From Paludibacter sp. 47-17 (lineage in GTDB: Bacteria > Bacteroidota > Bacteroidia > Bacteroidales > Paludibacteraceae), in the NCBI GenBank assembly GCA_001898935.1, contig MKVT01000017.1:47156-111155 (forward strand): 64,000 nucleotides of DNA, given 5' to 3'. Positions 50,253-60,540 of the stretch are shown here, piece by piece; positions within the stretch are counted from its first letter, which is position 1; every line of letters starts with the position of its first letter. Position numbers and translations under genes: made by a program. The notes beneath the pieces were generated by a model, which was not told the DNA's origin, searched no databases, and worked only from the letters and a program-made list of their open reading frames with translations.

Positions 50253-53200
50253 ATGAAACAAACAGGAGTTATTCCCCGAATTATGTTGCTTTCTTTTTGT
50301 CTGTTCGTTGTCACCATTAATTCGACCGCACAGAAAGTTACGCTCTCGTACAAAAATGTACCTTTTGAAAAAGTGTTGAATTCCATTAAGAAACAAACAG
50401 GGTTGGCGCTTGTATTTAGTGAGCAATTAGTAGATGTGAATCGTAAGGTATCCATCAATGTAACTTCTGTTGAAGTACACGACGTTCTTAAGCAATTGCT
50501 GGCAGGCACCAATGTCGATTTTGAAATCAAAAACAACAAATTGTATTTGCTTGAAAAGAAAACGGTTGAATCCGGAATTTCCGGCAATCCATCCATCCGA
50601 ATCACAGGCTTGGTAACCGATGAAAAAGGCGATCCGATAATTGGTGCAACAGTTATGGAAAGTTCAACCAATAAAGGAACGATAACAGACATAAATGGTA
50701 ATTTTGATTTGGCGATTCCGGCAAAAGGAAAGTTGACGGTTTCATATATCGGCTATCAAACAAAAATAATTTCAGTTACGGAAGGAGGCTTTCTTAAAGT
50801 GTCTCTTGCGGAAGCAACAAAGGCCTTGGAAGAAATCATTGTGATAGGCTATGGTACGATGAAAAAAAGTGATATTAATGCTGCAATCGTCTCGGTCAAA
50901 CCGGAAAATCTGGAAATAAATGCGGCTCCTTCGTTAACACAGATGTTATCGGGTAAAGCGGCTGGTTTGACTATTCTCGGCGGAAGTGCTCAGCCGGGAG
51001 GAGGTGCCGAGATCTTAATACGTGGAGCGGCTTCTGTCGGAGCGGGAAATGAACCTCTTTATGTAATTGACGGTTTCCCCATCTCCAATACCAATGTGGA
51101 TCCCGGAAGTGGAACCCGGTATTCACAGGGGAGCCGAAATATCCTGAATACAATCAATCCCAATGATATAGCCTCGATTGAAATCCTTAAGGACGCTTCT
51201 GCCACGGCAATCTATGGTGCCCGCGGCTGTAATGGGGTGATTCTTATTACAACGAAACGAGGCGGATCCGGATTGAAAGTTGAATACAGTGGCAATTATT
51301 CGGTTCAGGCTATTGCAAAACGTCCTGATATGCTTACCAATAGAGAATTAATGGAGGAAACGAATAATTATATGTATGAAGAGTATCTGATAAGATATAA
51401 AGCATATCCTTATGGAACCCGGGAAGTAAATACCCTGCCGGCCTTTCGTCCCCGATATACAGAATCTGATATAAGTTCGGCCGGCGCCGGAACCGATTGG
51501 TATGGATTGATCACGCAGATGGGGCAAATCAATCAACAGAATATTTCCATCAATAAAGGAAATGATGATACGAAAGTCATGTTCTCTCTTAACTATTTTG
51601 ATCAACAAGGAGTCATTAAAACCTCCGGCTTGCAGCGTTTCTCCGGTCGTTTGAATTTAGATCAAAAACTCAGTTCATGGTTCGATTATGGCATCTCCTT
51701 GTCAGGCTCGGTTTTAGAAAACCGAAATGCAGCTATCGGAGGAAGCGAAAACGAAAATTCGGGTATCATTCAATCTGCATTACAGTATTCGCCCAATATT
51801 CAGCCGGTAAAGGACGAGAATGGAGAGTATATATTGAATCCGAGCCAAGCGCTGATTCCCAATCCGCTTTCATTTTTAGAAATAACGGATAATACAACCG
51901 ATAAACGCTGGCTGTCGAATGCATTTATTAATATGCATTTAAGTAAATATGTAGTGCTTAAATTGACAGCAGGCATGGATGATCAACGAGCAAGGAGAAA
52001 AGTATATTTGCCCAAGACCTTTATGTATGGAAAAGGACAGAATGGGGTTGCGACAATTAATGATATAACGAAGGTAGATTATATGACGGAAGCCGTCTTA
52101 ACATATAACCGGAATTTTAAGGATATACATAAATTCTCCGGGATGATGGGCTATTCGTTCCAGCAGTTCAATGTAGAAGGGCTAAGTGCGAATACATACG
52201 ATTTTTTTACGGATGCCTTCCTTTTCAACCGACTTTCGATTGGAGAAGGAGATGCCAAAGTTGATTCATGGCGTTCAAGGTCGGTGATGGCATCTTACTT
52301 CGGTAGGGTACAATATGCTCTGAAGGATAGGTATTTATTTACTGTTACTGCACGCGTAGACGGAAGCGATAAATTCGGTGAAAATAATAAATACGGTTTT
52401 TTTCCGTCAGGTGCTTTTGCCTGGAGGGTATCGCAGGAAGAGTTTATGCAGTCGCAGAAGCTGATCTCGGATTTAAAGTTAAGGGTCAGTCTCGGGCAAA
52501 CAGGAAATAGTAATATCGGAAATAATGCCTATGAGTATTATGCCGCAAACGGACGTAACTATTATCTCGGTGGTATTGAAACTACAGGTGTTGGTTTAAT
52601 ACAGCTAGCCAATCCTGATTTAAAATGGGAAACAAGTACCGAACTGAACTTGGGGATTGATTATGGATTCTTCAATAATCGTGTATCCGGTAGTGTCGAA
52701 ATTTTTAAAAAACAAATCTCCGATTTGTTGTCAGCAAGAAGGCTGATGTCGAGTTCAATTTTGGGGAGTGTTCCGGCTAATGTCGGAAAAACCGAAAGCA
52801 AGGGATTTGAGCTGACATTGGCAACCAGAAATATTACCGGTCCTTTCGCATGGAATTCGAATCTCACATTGACCTCTTACCGGGATCGTTGGGTAGAAAG
52901 AAGCCCCGACGTTATTCTACAGCCATTTGAAACGGCAACAGATCCCCTTCGTTCTGTATATGGCTTTATTCCGGATGGTATTATGCAACCGGGTGAAACT
53001 GTTTCGTATATGCCCCAGTTAATACCCGGTCAAATGAAAATCAAAGATCTGAATACCTTAAAGGATGGAAAAGTTGTTGCCGGTCCGGATGGTAAAATCG
53101 ACGTTGCCGATATGGTTTTTCTGGGAACCAATACGCCCGATTTTACGATGGGAATTGAAAACAGTTTCTCATTTATGAATTTCGATTTGAGTTTCTTCTT

Positions 53201-53618
53201 GTATGCATCGGTTGGAGCTTTAGGCTGGTCGCATTTAAATTATAAATACGGAACCGGCTTTGAAATTCTTAAAATTAAAGATGGCAACAATTATTTGGCC
53301 GAAATTAAAGACCGGTGGTCGAGTAAAAACATGAATTCAACTATGCCGAGTGGATTGCGAAATCCTTATCTGCTGGCCGGACATTATGCTCACGAAGATG
53401 CCTCTTTTTTAAGAATGAAAAATATTACGCTGGGTTACGACTTGTCAGAGAGAATAATAAAAAACAATCATATCAACAAGTGCAGAGTATACGTAGATGT
53501 TCAGAATGTATTTACGGTAACAGATTTCTCAGGACTCGATCCTGAAGTAGAGGATAATAGTGCTCCTTATCCGCTACAACGCACTTTTTCAGTCGGATTG
53601 AATTTGTCATTTAATTAA
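50253..53618 (+). CDS. SusC/RagA TonB-dependent outer membrane transporter with STN domain
   Basis: The 1121-aa protein has a signal peptide, an STN signalling domain (about 28-95, 'YKNVPFEKVLNSIKKQTGLA'), a carboxypeptidase-regulatory-like domain (about 114-190, 'ITGLVTDEKGDPIIGATVME'), the plug ('VIGYGTMKKSDINAAIVSV', 'EILIRGAASVGAGNEPLYVI', 'DASATAIYGARGCNGVILIT') and a C-terminal beta-barrel. It imports oligosaccharides with SusD, using TonB energy. The STN domain shows that it also signals to FecR. It is the first gene of the transport and degradation unit. Confidence 0.96.
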   Translation: MKQTGVIPRIMLLSFCLFVVTINSTAQKVTLSYKNVPFEKVLNSIKKQTGLALVFSEQLVDVNRKVSINVTSVEVHDVLKQLLAGTNVDFEIKNNKLYLLEKKTVESGISGNPSIRITGLVTDEKGDPIIGATVMESSTNKGTITDINGNFDLAIPAKGKLTVSYIGYQTKIISVTEGGFLKVSLAEATKALEEIIVIGYGTMKKSDINAAIVSVKPENLEINAAPSLTQMLSGKAAGLTILGGSAQPGGGAEILIRGAASVGAGNEPLYVIDGFPISNTNVDPGSGTRYSQGSRNILNTINPNDIASIEILKDASATAIYGARGCNGVILITTKRGGSGLKVEYSGNYSVQAIAKRPDMLTNRELMEETNNYMYEEYLIRYKAYPYGTREVNTLPAFRPRYTESDISSAGAGTDWYGLITQMGQINQQNISINKGNDDTKVMFSLNYFDQQGVIKTSGLQRFSGRLNLDQKLSSWFDYGISLSGSVLENRNAAIGGSENENSGIIQSALQYSPNIQPVKDENGEYILNPSQALIPNPLSFLEITDNTTDKRWLSNAFINMHLSKYVVLKLTAGMDDQRARRKVYLPKTFMYGKGQNGVATINDITKVDYMTEAVLTYNRNFKDIHKFSGMMGYSFQQFNVEGLSANTYDFFTDAFLFNRLSIGEGDAKVDSWRSRSVMASYFGRVQYALKDRYLFTVTARVDGSDKFGENNKYGFFPSGAFAWRVSQEEFMQSQKLISDLKLRVSLGQTGNSNIGNNAYEYYAANGRNYYLGGIETTGVGLIQLANPDLKWETSTELNLGIDYGFFNNRVSGSVEIFKKQISDLLSARRLMSSSILGSVPANVGKTESKGFELTLATRNITGPFAWNSNLTLTSYRDRWVERSPDVILQPFETATDPLRSVYGFIPDGIMQPGETVSYMPQLIPGQMKIKDLNTLKDGKVVAGPDGKIDVADMVFLGTNTPDFTMGIENSFSFMNFDLSFFLYASVGALGWSHLNYKYGTGFEILKIKDGNNYLAEIKDRWSSKNMNSTMPSGLRNPYLLAGHYAHEDASFLRMKNITLGYDLSERIIKNNHINKCRVYVDVQNVFTVTDFSGLDPEVEDNSAPYPLQRTFSVGLNLSFN

Positions 53619-53642
53619 CCACAACAAAACAGGATAGCAATC

Positions 53643-55118
53643 ATGAAATACAAAATCTTATTTATTCTTTTCACTTTAGGAATAGCATTTTCGGCTTGCG
53701 AAGGCGATTTGGAACCGCAAATATACGATAGGATCTCCCCCAGTAATTTTTATAGAACTGTGAACGACTTGGAGGTTGCCACCACGCCAATTTACTGGGA
53801 ACTTAAAAATAATGGTTGGGGACCCTATATGGTTTCCGACGGAAGCAGGTTTATAATGAATCAAGTTGCTACCGAAGAATGGACCTGTAAATGGAGTTGG
53901 GATGCCTTCCAGAATCTGAATTGGATTATCGGAGAAAAAATGGCTTACGGGTTTTATGAAATGATATTGCCTGCCGTAACAAAAGCCACCTATGTTATCG
54001 AGCGAATTAAAGAATGCCCGGTTGAGGAGGAAATCAAAGCAAAGTATATTGCGGAACTACGTTGTCTGAGAGCTTATTTTGCAGCCGATTTATACATGCT
54101 TTACGGTCCGTTGCCCATTATTGTTACAAAAAAGGAAGCTCTCTACCCCTCGTCCGATTATAAACCCGCTCGTCCGACTTCCGAATCGATTGTGAGTTTC
54201 ATTGAAAAAGAATTACGAGAATGTGCGGATGCACTTCCGGCGGTTCAGCCGGAATGGGGACGGTGTACGCGTGGTGCGGCATTGGCGAAGCTGCTCAAGG
54301 TTTACATGTACGAGAGAAAATGGGATAAAGCCGTCGAACTGACTGCTGAAATAATGACGCTTGGTTATGAATTGCAAAATAGTTACGCCGACATTTTTTC
54401 GGTGAATAACGAGCGTAATAAAGAAATAATTTTTGCCGTTCCGTGTGAACCTAAAGACCAATTTGGTTTGCTCTGGTTTTCCAATGCTTTACCTCCTGAT
54501 TTTAAATCGAAAGTCGGAGTGAATTATACGGCATGGAACGGCTGGAGGGTACCGTGGACGTTCTACGACAGCTTTGAGAATGGAGATAAACGTAAAAATC
54601 TTATTTTGGAAACGTACCAGAATAAGAACGGTCAAACGGTGAATCTGAGAGCCATCGGAGATGTAGGAGGATTGGCAATGAAATATGGCGAAGACACTCA
54701 GAATCCCGGACAGTGGGCAGGGAATGATTATATTCAGTTTCGGTATGCCGATATTTTACTTTGTAGGGCCGAAGCGCTGAATGAAGTTAGTGCAGCTCCG
54801 ACTCAGGAAATGATAGACCTCCTGAACCAGGTTCGTCGCAGAGCTTTTGATAATTATAATACTTCAAATCATTTTTTATCATTAAGTCAATTTCCAACAA
54901 AAGAAGCGTTGAGAAACAGAATTCTTAAAGAAAGAAGTTGGGAACTTTGGTGTGAAGGAGTAAGGCGCGAGGATTTAATACGACATGACCAATACCTGGA
55001 GGTTGCCCGACAGGCCGGAGCTTCCTTTGTTAGCGATAAAAACCTTCTTTATCCTATACCTACCTGGGCAATTATTGAAAATCCGAATTTGAGAAATAAT
55101 CCCGGATATGATGAATAA
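53643..55118 (+). CDS. SusD/RagB family glycan-binding lipoprotein
   Basis: The 491-aa protein has a lipoprotein signal ('LGIAFSACEGDLEP'), with acidic residues just after Cys as in surface-exposed Bacteroidota lipoproteins. The family helices and C-terminal RagB motif are present ('ADILLCRAEALNEVSA', 'RILKERSWELWCEGVRREDL', 'LYPIPTWAIIENPNL'). It forms a lid over SusC and presents glycan for import. It starts 24 nt after susC. Confidence 0.95.
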   Translation: MKYKILFILFTLGIAFSACEGDLEPQIYDRISPSNFYRTVNDLEVATTPIYWELKNNGWGPYMVSDGSRFIMNQVATEEWTCKWSWDAFQNLNWIIGEKMAYGFYEMILPAVTKATYVIERIKECPVEEEIKAKYIAELRCLRAYFAADLYMLYGPLPIIVTKKEALYPSSDYKPARPTSESIVSFIEKELRECADALPAVQPEWGRCTRGAALAKLLKVYMYERKWDKAVELTAEIMTLGYELQNSYADIFSVNNERNKEIIFAVPCEPKDQFGLLWFSNALPPDFKSKVGVNYTAWNGWRVPWTFYDSFENGDKRKNLILETYQNKNGQTVNLRAIGDVGGLAMKYGEDTQNPGQWAGNDYIQFRYADILLCRAEALNEVSAAPTQEMIDLLNQVRRRAFDNYNTSNHFLSLSQFPTKEALRNRILKERSWELWCEGVRREDLIRHDQYLEVARQAGASFVSDKNLLYPIPTWAIIENPNLRNNPGYDE

Positions 55119-55201
55119 TGCCGCTAATCTCTTCAATACGCTTGAAACGTATTCTCAGATTTAGATACCCTTTTTTGTATAACTTTTATTTACTAACGAA
55201 C

Positions 55202-56482
55202 ATGAAACATACAATGAAAAAAACAGTAATCGGAATTTTCTTTCTCGTTTTCTTAATGTCGATGAAGGCGGAAGAACGGATCATTTTCTCCGAGAATTTT
55301 GAAGAATCGACGGTCGGCACCGACTTAGTAGGAAAAATGCAAGTCAAAAACTTTAACTCAGAAGGTGGGGCGAATTGGACCTATGATTTAGCCACAGGTG
55401 CTCAGGCTTTATCCGGAGCTAAATCTGCTCATTTGAATATATTAAATGCGGGAAATCAATGGTGGGGACTACAATTTAAAGTCGAAGATGCGGCATCGAC
55501 TACAGTAGGTAAAAGTTTAAAGTATAAAACTACCTTTAAAATCAAATCCTCAACAGCCGACAATTTCTTTCAGTTTTATATTCAGGGTATGAGTGGGTTT
55601 GTGCAAGAAGTTCCGATCCCTGCAGGAAATGTTATTCAGGAGATTACCATCGAATCAATTCCGATGGACAATACGGGAATGGCCAATTTTATGTGGGCAT
55701 TCGGTAGTCATGCCAATGTGGGTGATATTTGGATTGATGATATCGTGATCTCCGAAATATATGAACCCATAAACTATTCGGAGAATTTTAACAACGTTGT
55801 ACCTACGGCTACAACTATCGGCGATATTACTTTAGCCAATTATGGTAATGGGGCATGGACGTTCGGGGTAGAGCCATTGGAATCGGATGCTTCGAATCAA
55901 TGTGCCTGGATGAATATTACCGAAAACAGTACGGATTGGTGGACCTTGCAATTCAAGATCGACAAGTTTGCGGCTATTAAAGACAAACAATATATCATTA
56001 GTTTTAAAGCTAAGTCAACAGTTCCAAACTCGTTTTCGGTAAGAGTGGAGGGGGTAAGTTCGTATGTTGCCAATATTAATACTACGGGAGGCGACACCTT
56101 CGAGAGCTTTGTATTGGAAACTTCGCCAATGGATAAAAGCGGGCTTGCAAACTTTTTATGGGGATTTGGACGTCCGACTGTATATGATAAAATATGTATT
56201 GACGATTTAATGATTCAGGAGAAAAGCGTGACCACAAAAATCCCGGACTTCCCGGAGGGCTCTGACGTGAAACTTTATTTTTCGGAAAATCAGCTTCGGA
56301 TTGTAAATGGTTTGTATTCAAATGTGTATGTGTATAGCCCCGCCGGCGTCCTTTTAGCTTGTTCGCAAACCGACAATCACGATGATAGTGTATCCATACC
56401 AGGTGGACAGAAGCTGTTGATCGTGAAAATAATAGATGCCGGAGGCCGTATAACAACTAAAAAGGTAATTGCTCAAAACTAA
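55202..56482 (+). CDS. T9SS-anchored protein with two lectin-like modules
   Basis: The ATG at 55202 (or 55214) gives a signal peptide ('TVIGIFFLVFLMSMKAEE'); an upstream ATG overlapping the susD stop gives no signal. The 426-aa protein has two similar modules of about 150 residues (about 20-185 and 190-350), each with 'SENF' at the start, 'WWxLQFK' in the middle, 'NFxWxFG' and a closing 'IDD' strand, resembling CBM4/9-type jelly rolls. A T9SS sorting domain ends the protein. It occupies the place where SusE/SusF glycan-binding lipoproteins usually lie. Glycan binding is inference. Confidence 0.75.
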   Translation: MKHTMKKTVIGIFFLVFLMSMKAEERIIFSENFEESTVGTDLVGKMQVKNFNSEGGANWTYDLATGAQALSGAKSAHLNILNAGNQWWGLQFKVEDAASTTVGKSLKYKTTFKIKSSTADNFFQFYIQGMSGFVQEVPIPAGNVIQEITIESIPMDNTGMANFMWAFGSHANVGDIWIDDIVISEIYEPINYSENFNNVVPTATTIGDITLANYGNGAWTFGVEPLESDASNQCAWMNITENSTDWWTLQFKIDKFAAIKDKQYIISFKAKSTVPNSFSVRVEGVSSYVANINTTGGDTFESFVLETSPMDKSGLANFLWGFGRPTVYDKICIDDLMIQEKSVTTKIPDFPEGSDVKLYFSENQLRIVNGLYSNVYVYSPAGVLLACSQTDNHDDSVSIPGGQKLLIVKIIDAGGRITTKKVIAQN

Positions 56483-56488
56483 TACTAT

Positions 56489-57790
56489 ATGTACAGGGTA
56501 CTGTTGTTTTTGATATGGGGTGTTTGTACGATGCTCGTTCAAACAGTGCATGGTGAGAATATATATACTGCAAACAACCCGCTGATCCGTTACATGGGGC
56601 GTATCGACTTCGATCAGTCGGATCATGCGCTGCTATCCTGGTCGGGGAGTTCAATCATCGTTACATTCAGAGGGACGAAGATCGCTGCGGTAATGTCGGG
56701 GGCTAATTCTAAAGTTGCATTGTATGTTGATGGAGTTAAACAATCCGAACTTTACCAAATCAGATCGGGTAACGATACGGTTCGTATTGCAGATAACCTG
56801 ACTGATAGTGAACATGAAGTAATCATCAGGAGGGCTTCTCTGGTCGATTTGCCGTTAATTACCTTCTATAGCATTGTGACTGATGGCGAGCTTTTGGAGC
56901 AGCCGAACAATGGGAAAATTAAGTTGGAGTATTTCGGCGACTCTGTTTCGGAAGGATATGCGGCCGCTACTCCTGATGGGATGGGCAGGGACGACCGGGC
57001 GTACGATGATAATACGTCTGCGTATACATGTCTTTTAGCAGAATTGCTGGATGCGGAGTATACCAACATAAGTATCGGCGGCCTTGCTGTTTGTGAAGGC
57101 GCCGGCTCTGTGAAGCTCGGTATGGAGAAACGTTTTGATAAATTATACCCGTTTAATTCCAATAAGCTGTGGGATTTTACAAAATATAAACCCGATCTGT
57201 GCATCATGGCATTAGGTGTGAACGAATATTATATCTCAGGCGGAATTTCCTGGGACGAATGGCGCTCGAGATATAAACAGATCGTGTTAAAACTCAGGGC
57301 CGAATATGGTGAAGATACTCCCTTCCTTTTTGCCGTAGCGCCAATGGTTTCATCACGTTCGGAACCGGTTTTGAATGTTAAAAAACTGGTGTCCGAATTA
57401 AAATCGCTGGGAATAAACGCATCGCATTACATTTATAGTTTCTTATCCTACAATGGGCATTTAATTGCTTCCGAGCATCAGCGTGCTGCAACCGAATTAT
57501 ATAAGTTTATTAATGAAAATAGACTTGTTTCAGGGTTGAAACCGGAAGTGGTACAACCGGAAAAGGCTGTTTATATCGACCGGAATAATCGGAAATTAAT
57601 CATAAAAGGATCGGACCGGATGATCGATTCGCTAGATGTATACACCGTGAATGGGGTGGTGATTAAGTCCGCTAATGTTGGAAAATCAGATGTGGAAGTC
57701 GATATTTCTGATGTTCAGGCAGGTATATACTTCGCAAAAATAAATTACGGCAATAGATCCGAAACGTATAAACTAATCAGCACTTATTAA
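56489..57790 (+). CDS. CE2-like SGNH esterase with T9SS tail
   Basis: The 433-aa protein has a signal peptide, a small N-terminal beta-sandwich (about 30-140) and an SGNH hydrolase domain with 'KLEYFGDSVSEGYAA' (nucleophile Ser in GDS) and 'YNGHLIASEHQRAATE' (catalytic His). The domain order matches carbohydrate esterase family 2, which removes acetyl groups from plant polysaccharides. A T9SS sorting domain (about 350-433, ending 'ETYKLISTY') predicts surface location. It lies between two lectin-module genes and starts 6 nt after the first. Confidence 0.85.
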   Translation: MYRVLLFLIWGVCTMLVQTVHGENIYTANNPLIRYMGRIDFDQSDHALLSWSGSSIIVTFRGTKIAAVMSGANSKVALYVDGVKQSELYQIRSGNDTVRIADNLTDSEHEVIIRRASLVDLPLITFYSIVTDGELLEQPNNGKIKLEYFGDSVSEGYAAATPDGMGRDDRAYDDNTSAYTCLLAELLDAEYTNISIGGLAVCEGAGSVKLGMEKRFDKLYPFNSNKLWDFTKYKPDLCIMALGVNEYYISGGISWDEWRSRYKQIVLKLRAEYGEDTPFLFAVAPMVSSRSEPVLNVKKLVSELKSLGINASHYIYSFLSYNGHLIASEHQRAATELYKFINENRLVSGLKPEVVQPEKAVYIDRNNRKLIIKGSDRMIDSLDVYTVNGVVIKSANVGKSDVEVDISDVQAGIYFAKINYGNRSETYKLISTY

Positions 57791-57809
57791 TTCTTAAAAT
57801 AATCGTCTT

Positions 57810-58589
57810 ATGAAACAACTAATCACAATTTTAATGGCGTGCTCTATTTCGGTTTCACTTTTCCCGACAAATGGAGTTGTTTATTCGGAAAATTTTGAAA
57901 ATGCAACCGTAACAGCTACCACCTTAGGCAATGGTGCTGCGATGAATTATGGTGGTGGCGCGGCATGGACTTTTGCGTTGGAAGAAAATTATCCCATCGC
58001 GGGTACTAAATCGGCCTATTTTAATATTACGAATCCCGGAACCGATTGGTGGACTCTCCAATATCGCATCGATTCAAAATTTGCAGTGAAAGAGGGGGTT
58101 CAATATAAAGTGTCGTTCAAAATTCAATCTTCGGTAGTAACCGAAATTAAATTCAAAGTGGAGGCTACCACCGACTTTACCCAAATATTAAACCTGAAAG
58201 GGGGATATACCATAGAAGAATATTCAATTATAACTTCTGCCATGGATAGAGACGGAGATAATTCTAACTTTATGTTTGCATTTGGAAGTCCGGCTGTGCC
58301 TGCAGAGATATGGATAGATGATATTGTAATTGAAGAGCTTGGAGCAACAGGATTAGATAAAAATACATTTGAAAATGTAAAAGTATGGTCGGAGGGAAAT
58401 AAACTAATCATTGATTCTCCCGAATTATATACGTTCAATGTATTCAACACGGCAGGTCAGACTATTTTCTCCAACCCGCAAAGCATTTCAGGTAAAACAA
58501 GCCTGGATATTGTCCGGAACGATTTTGTGTTCGTGAAATTAACATCGGTTGAAGGATTTTCAAAAACCGTTAAAATACAAATGCATTGA
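57810..58589 (+). CDS. T9SS-anchored protein with a single lectin-like module
   Basis: The 259-aa protein has a signal peptide and one copy (about 20-175) of the module found twice in the protein at 55202-56482: 'VVYSENFENATVTATTLGNG', 'DWWTLQYRID', 'NSNFMFAFGSP', 'EIWIDDIVIEE'. A T9SS sorting domain follows. It probably binds the same glycan at the cell surface as the first module protein. It starts 19 nt after the esterase gene. Confidence 0.72.
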   Translation: MKQLITILMACSISVSLFPTNGVVYSENFENATVTATTLGNGAAMNYGGGAAWTFALEENYPIAGTKSAYFNITNPGTDWWTLQYRIDSKFAVKEGVQYKVSFKIQSSVVTEIKFKVEATTDFTQILNLKGGYTIEEYSIITSAMDRDGDNSNFMFAFGSPAVPAEIWIDDIVIEELGATGLDKNTFENVKVWSEGNKLIIDSPELYTFNVFNTAGQTIFSNPQSISGKTSLDIVRNDFVFVKLTSVEGFSKTVKIQMH

Positions 58590-58658
58590 TGTGAATGAAA
58601 GATCATCGAATAAAGGATGGTCTTTTTTCTGATTCAGAATAACTTAAATGAAATATTC

Positions 58659-60437
58659 ATGAAAACAACCGGTGGAGTCAAGCTTTCGCTAATTATCACT
58701 TTATTCCTGGCTTCTTTATCTGCAATAAATGCCAATGGTTATACAAACCCAATATCGAATTATGCTCCGGAGGATTATGCCAACCCTGGTGTGGTATATT
58801 ATAACGGCTATTATTACGGGGTAAATACGGAAAATAACTGTTCACGAATCGTTGTCTATAAATCGGCCAGACTGGAAAACTTATATTTCAGTCCTAAGGT
58901 AACAGTTTGGACTGCACCCCCAGGTACCGATCATAGCGAAGCAATATGGGCTCCGTACTTACAATATATTCAAGGGAACTGGTACATATATTACACTGCC
59001 ACCTGGGGTGGGGTACTCCAATACCACCGAATGTTTGCTTTACGGGCAAACACCCAGGATCCACAGGGAACATATACCGATTGTGGAAGCGTCTACGCTA
59101 CCAATACCGATTTCTATGCTATCGACGGAAAGGTAATTGTTAAACCTACCGATGGTTCACTGTATTTTGTTTGGTCAGGTGCATCCAATCTGCCTTACCA
59201 GAATATTTATATTGCTCCGATGGATTCTCCGACACATATCAGCGGTCCGGCGGTAATGATAAGTGGTAGTATAGCCGCATGGGAAAACGAAGTTCGTGAA
59301 GCTCCTGCTTATATCTATAAAAACGGGAAAGCGGTTATTGCATATTCAACCGGGCAATTGCTGAATCCGGGCGCCGCAGGCTACAAAATGGGGACCCTGA
59401 CCAATACGGATGGAAATTATTTGAATCCCGGATCTTGGACGAAAAGCAGCGGACCTGTTTTTCAATACTGGAGTGGAGCAGGAGGGAGCGTTTATGCTCC
59501 CGGAGCGTGTTGCTTTGTTAAATCTCCGGATGGAACGGAAGATTGGATGGTTTATCATGCAAAACACTTCAATGATTACAATTACAACCGCGAAATAAGA
59601 GCGCAAAAGTTCACCTGGGATGCTGATAATAATCCATTATTCGATCATCCGGTACCTTCCGGAGTTGTATTGGCAGTACCGTCCGGTCAGGATCCGTTAC
59701 CGCCGGAAATCGTGTCCGGAGGAACGTATAAGATTGTTGCCAGGCACAGCTCCAAAGCATTAACGGTACAATCATCGTCACTTTCAGCGGGGGCGGTAAT
59801 TGAACAAAGGACCTATAATGGTGGCAATAATCAGAAATGGATAATAACGGATTTAGGAAATGGATATTATAAGATTATTGCAAAAAACAGCAATCTGGCT
59901 TTAAATGTTGCCAACTATTCATTGGATAATGGAGCTGGTGTTATTCAGCAAGTCTATACAGGATACGATGACGAGCAATGGAAAATATGCAATTTAGGTA
60001 ACGGATATTATGTACTAACAGCTAAGCATAGCCAGAAATGTTTGGATGTCGTGAATGCTTCAACTTCCAACGGGGCACTCGTTAATCAATGGCCGTTTTT
60101 TGGAAATAATAATCAGGAATGGCAGTTAATGAACCTTGCCGAACCCTCTGTTTTAGGCGAAATTAGTGCCGGTCTTCAGTTGAAGGCTCTTGCAGGCATT
60201 AAAGTTTTTTCAACTCCCGCGGGTGATGAATTCGCAATAGAATTTGAAGGGAGTACAATGCCTGGAACTCTTGAAGTGTTCGACTTAACCGGTGCAACTT
60301 TGATAAGCAATGTGATAGCAGCTACCAATAATCAACTGAAAATAAACACCTCAGATTTGAAAAATGGTGTTTATGTACTTAGAATAAGCATGGATAATGG
60401 TATTTTTACCAAAAAAATCATCGTAAAAAAACAATAG
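58659..60437 (+). CDS. GH43_26-like protein with ricin-type lectin domain and T9SS tail; catalytic base replaced
   Basis: The ATG at 58659 gives a signal peptide and is preferred to an upstream frame. The 592-aa protein has a GH43 propeller (about 30-345) that resembles exo-alpha-1,5-L-arabinofuranosidases of subfamily 26 ('SEAIWAPYLQYIQGNWYIYY', 'SWTKSSGPVFQ'), then a ricin B beta-trefoil (about 360-500) with three QxW-type repeats (QKW, EQW, QEW), then a T9SS domain. Modulator D156 ('AIDGKV') and acid E214 ('VREAPA') are present, but the base Asp is Asn (N42 in 'YANPGVV'). It may be weakly active or only bind glycan. Confidence 0.85.
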   Translation: MKTTGGVKLSLIITLFLASLSAINANGYTNPISNYAPEDYANPGVVYYNGYYYGVNTENNCSRIVVYKSARLENLYFSPKVTVWTAPPGTDHSEAIWAPYLQYIQGNWYIYYTATWGGVLQYHRMFALRANTQDPQGTYTDCGSVYATNTDFYAIDGKVIVKPTDGSLYFVWSGASNLPYQNIYIAPMDSPTHISGPAVMISGSIAAWENEVREAPAYIYKNGKAVIAYSTGQLLNPGAAGYKMGTLTNTDGNYLNPGSWTKSSGPVFQYWSGAGGSVYAPGACCFVKSPDGTEDWMVYHAKHFNDYNYNREIRAQKFTWDADNNPLFDHPVPSGVVLAVPSGQDPLPPEIVSGGTYKIVARHSSKALTVQSSSLSAGAVIEQRTYNGGNNQKWIITDLGNGYYKIIAKNSNLALNVANYSLDNGAGVIQQVYTGYDDEQWKICNLGNGYYVLTAKHSQKCLDVVNASTSNGALVNQWPFFGNNNQEWQLMNLAEPSVLGEISAGLQLKALAGIKVFSTPAGDEFAIEFEGSTMPGTLEVFDLTGATLISNVIAATNNQLKINTSDLKNGVYVLRISMDNGIFTKKIIVKKQ

Positions 60438-60540
60438 AATTTAATCTTAAAAACTCATCTTTCTTTAATGATTAAGGAGAATAATCGTGAAACTACAAAG
60501 GACTATTCTTATTGATGTTAAAGTATTTATTAAAAAAAAT

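Noticed and set aside
55118..55201. Start of the two-module protein at the ATG overlapping the susD stop
   Set aside because: The 28 extra residues are basic and push the signal peptide away from the N-terminus; the ATG at 55202 is more plausible.
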